Shown: positions 25,096 to 26,981 of the stretch, piece by piece
Layout of the letters: each line of letters begins with the position of its first letter
Numbering within the stretch: position 1 is the first letter of the stretch
DNA from: Opitutia bacterium
GTDB lineage: Bacteria > Verrucomicrobiota > Verrucomicrobiae > Opitutales > UBA953
Length of the DNA stretch: 26,981 nt
Assembly: GCA_947465345.1 (NCBI GenBank)
Contig: CANHZL010000013.1
Coordinates: 1 to 26,981, forward strand
Direction: 5' to 3'
Notes under the pieces: model-generated
The model's database searches: none
What the model was told of the DNA's origin: nothing
What the model saw: the letters and a program-made list of their open reading frames with translations, nothing else
Position numbers and translations under genes: made by a program

Positions 25096-26925
25096 ATGCC
25101 CGCCGCCGCCGACCCGACATCCGCCCTCAGCCGTGACGCCACGCTGCGGCGGTTACTGCGCATCGCCTGGTCGTATCGGTCGGACTGCCTGCAGTTGCTT
25201 GGACTGCAGCTGGCCGTGGTCTTCCTGACCGTCGCCGTCATCGCCCTCGCCGGCGTGGGCATCGACTTCGTACGTCATTGCGCGGACCGCACGGTCACCG
25301 CGCCGCACCTGCCTTTCTTCGTCCCGGCCGACGCCTCCGATAAGGCGGTGTTCGTCTGGCTAGGCGCCGGCATTCTCGTCGCCGCCCTGCTCCGCGCGAT
25401 CATCTCGTACGTCTTCGGGTTAGTGTCCGTCCGCTTTCTGCACGGCCGGATCGTCGTCAACCTGCGCTCACAGGTCTTCGCCAAGCTCCAACAGCTGAGC
25501 TTCCGCTTCTTCGACTCCAACGCCAGCGGCTCCATCATCAACCGCGTCACCTCCGACGCGCACGCCATCCGGCTCTTCATCGAAGGCGTAATCCTGCAGC
25601 TGGCGATCATCACCATCACCTTGGTCGCCTGCTCGGTCTACATGCTGCGCACCGACTGGCGCCTGACGCTCGCCTGCCTCTCGGTGCTGCCGTTCCAGAT
25701 TTGGTTCGCGATTCGCTTCTCGCGCAAAGTGCGACCCGCTTACGAGGAAAACCGCGACCTGATGGATCGCATGGTGCTGGGCTTCTCGGAGAACGTCCAA
25801 GGGATCCAGGTCGTCAAAGGTTTCGCCCTCGAGCCGCGGGTGATGGCCCGCTTCGCCAGTTGGAGCGAGGACATCCGCGTACAGAAGCGCAAAGTCTTTG
25901 GCGAAATCGCCCTCTTCTGGCCCGTCATCGACGGCCTTAACCGCCTCTCCATGGCCATCCTCGTCGGCTACGGGGGCTGGATGGTAGCCCGGGGTGAAAT
26001 CGCCTTGGGCACGGGCCTGGTGGCCTTCGCCGGCCTGCTGCAACAGTTCTCGGCCCAGGTGACGACCCTCGCCGCGGTCGTCGACAACGCCCAGGTCTCG
26101 CTCGCTGGCGCGAAGCGCATCTTCGAGATCCTCGACACCGATCCGGGCGTGGCCACCGAACCAGGCGCCTCCTCACCCGGTCGCTTCCTCGGTCGTGTGG
26201 CGTTCGAGAATGTGAGCTTCGAATACCAGGAAAACGCGACGGTGCTGCGTGAACTCTCTTTCGCCGCCGAACCCGGCCAACGCATCGCCATCGCCGGCGC
26301 CACCGGCGCAGGCAAGTCCGCCCTACTCTCGCTGATCCCACGCTTCTATGACCCGCGCTCCGGACGTGTGACGCTCGACGGACACGACATTCGGACGCTG
26401 CCGTTGCCGGAACTCCGCCGCCAAGTGGGCATGGTCTTTCAGGAGAACTTCCTCTTCTCGAACACGATCGCCGCCAACATCGCGTTCGGCCACCCCGACG
26501 CCACACAGGAACGCATCGAACGCGCCGCCCGCATCGCTGGGGCCCATGCGTTCATTGTAGCGCTCCCCGAAGGCTACGAGACGTTCCTCGGCGAAGGCGG
26601 CGTCAACCTCTCCGGCGGCCAACGCCAGCGAATCGCGATTGCCCGTGCGCTACTACTCGAACCGACGGTCCTACTGCTCGACGACCCAACCTCGGCCATC
26701 GACCCCGAGACCGAGAAGGAGATCATGGAAGCGATGGAAGCCGCCATGGTCGGCCGCACGACCTTCATCGTGGCCCACCGCCTCAGCACCCTCCGCCGCG
26801 CCGACCAGATTCTCGTCCTAGAGCACGGTAAGCTCGTCCAGGCCGGCACCCATGAGCAGCTGATGGCCCAGGACGGCCATTATCGTCGCGCCATCCTCGT
26901 CCAATCGGAAGGAGCCCCCGCATGA
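25096..26925 (+). CDS. ABC exporter half-transporter, probable degenerate subunit
   Basis: This 609-aa protein has an N-terminal six-helix transmembrane domain (about 30-330) and a C-terminal nucleotide-binding domain (about 365-600). Membrane segments show at about 35-55, 85-110 and 165-185. Walker A GATGAGKS is at 401-408, Q-loop Gln at 449, signature LSGGQ at 505-509, Walker B LLLDD at 526-530, and switch His at 561. The usual catalytic Glu after the Walker B Asp is Asp530 (LLLDDPTSAID), as in the degenerate subunits of heterodimeric exporters such as TM287 or BmrC. The stop overlaps the next start (ATGA), which supports a partner subunit. MsbA-like lipid or drug export is possible; the substrate is unknown. 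Confidence 0.9.
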   Translation: MPAAADPTSALSRDATLRRLLRIAWSYRSDCLQLLGLQLAVVFLTVAVIALAGVGIDFVRHCADRTVTAPHLPFFVPADASDKAVFVWLGAGILVAALLRAIISYVFGLVSVRFLHGRIVVNLRSQVFAKLQQLSFRFFDSNASGSIINRVTSDAHAIRLFIEGVILQLAIITITLVACSVYMLRTDWRLTLACLSVLPFQIWFAIRFSRKVRPAYEENRDLMDRMVLGFSENVQGIQVVKGFALEPRVMARFASWSEDIRVQKRKVFGEIALFWPVIDGLNRLSMAILVGYGGWMVARGEIALGTGLVAFAGLLQQFSAQVTTLAAVVDNAQVSLAGAKRIFEILDTDPGVATEPGASSPGRFLGRVAFENVSFEYQENATVLRELSFAAEPGQRIAIAGATGAGKSALLSLIPRFYDPRSGRVTLDGHDIRTLPLPELRRQVGMVFQENFLFSNTIAANIAFGHPDATQERIERAARIAGAHAFIVALPEGYETFLGEGGVNLSGGQRQRIAIARALLLEPTVLLLDDPTSAIDPETEKEIMEAMEAAMVGRTTFIVAHRLSTLRRADQILVLEHGKLVQAGTHEQLMAQDGHYRRAILVQSEGAPA

Positions 26926-26981
26926 GCAAAGATCGCCTCGAGATTGCAGTCCGCCGCATCCGTCCGGACGAAGAGGAACCC
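26922..26981 (+). CDS. Probable partner ABC subunit, first 20 codons
   Basis: ATG 26922 overlaps the ABC exporter stop (ATGA) and is preceded by GGAAGGAG with 7-base spacing, a strong ribosome-binding site. The 20 visible codons read MSKDRLEIAVRRIRPDEEEP and run off the window. They contain no domain. A second half-transporter is expected from the degenerate site upstream and from gene-pair habits of this family, but the visible residues alone do not prove it. Confidence 0.6.
   Translation, partial: MSKDRLEIAVRRIRPDEEEP

Overview
The window is a high-GC, gene-dense stretch of a Gram-negative bacterial chromosome, almost entirely core metabolism and cell envelope. The organism has lipopolysaccharide genes (a Kdo transferase and an LptA/LptB export pair), HPr kinase next to lptB, an EF-Ts with a large insertion, and a Tat-exported Gfo/Idh/MocA oxidoreductase. 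Together these suggest the PVC group, most likely Verrucomicrobiota and perhaps Opitutae-like. That assignment rests on gene content and remembered protein resemblance, not on a search. No rRNA, tRNA, CRISPR array, prophage or insertion sequence was seen, and no gene-free stretch exceeds 300 bases.

Layout. 1-2574: the start of rpsO (minus) with a hairpin-containing leader, a LURP-one/scramblase-like protein (minus), then yhbY-ispA (plus) meeting a DUF983-like zinc-ribbon membrane protein (minus). 2616-4572: the rpsB-tsf operon (minus), closed by a strong intrinsic terminator. 4798-7121: waaA (plus) and trpD (minus), overlapping tail to tail. 7201-7860: an unrecognised gene. 7865-14368: a tight minus-strand run der-fmt-lptA-lptB-hprK. 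14415-17165: a minus-strand run of DAHP synthase, an Lrp-type regulator and a class I aminotransferase. 17288-18735: a Fur-family regulator whose stop overlaps the start of nadA. 18864-19229: a small helix-turn-helix protein behind an AT-rich intergenic patch. 19268-20495: aat and aroK, convergent and overlapping. 20551-22751: a Tat-exported oxidoreductase and a secreted helical protein. 22891-26981: a PaaK/CapK-like adenylating enzyme, a branched-chain-type aminotransferase, and an ABC exporter subunit followed by the first 20 codons of a probable partner subunit.

How the genes work together. Aromatic and amino-acid metabolism is scattered across separate transcription units: DAHP synthase, shikimate kinase, TrpD and two aminotransferases. 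Envelope assembly is represented by waaA, lptA, lptB, ispA and perhaps the ABC exporter. Translation is represented by rpsO, rpsB, tsf, fmt, der, yhbY and aat.

Most of the window is ordinary, and I did not find a clear new multi-gene system. The best leads are: the Fur-like protein that keeps its zinc CxxC pairs but lacks the usual metal-sensing histidine strip and is translationally coupled to nadA; the Walker B Glu-to-Asp change in the ABC subunit, suggesting an asymmetric heterodimer; a recurrent GCTTGC plus G-rich element in front of several genes; a perfect 8-bp inverted repeat directly in front of the DAHP synthase start; and a roughly 60-residue charged helical insertion in EF-Ts.
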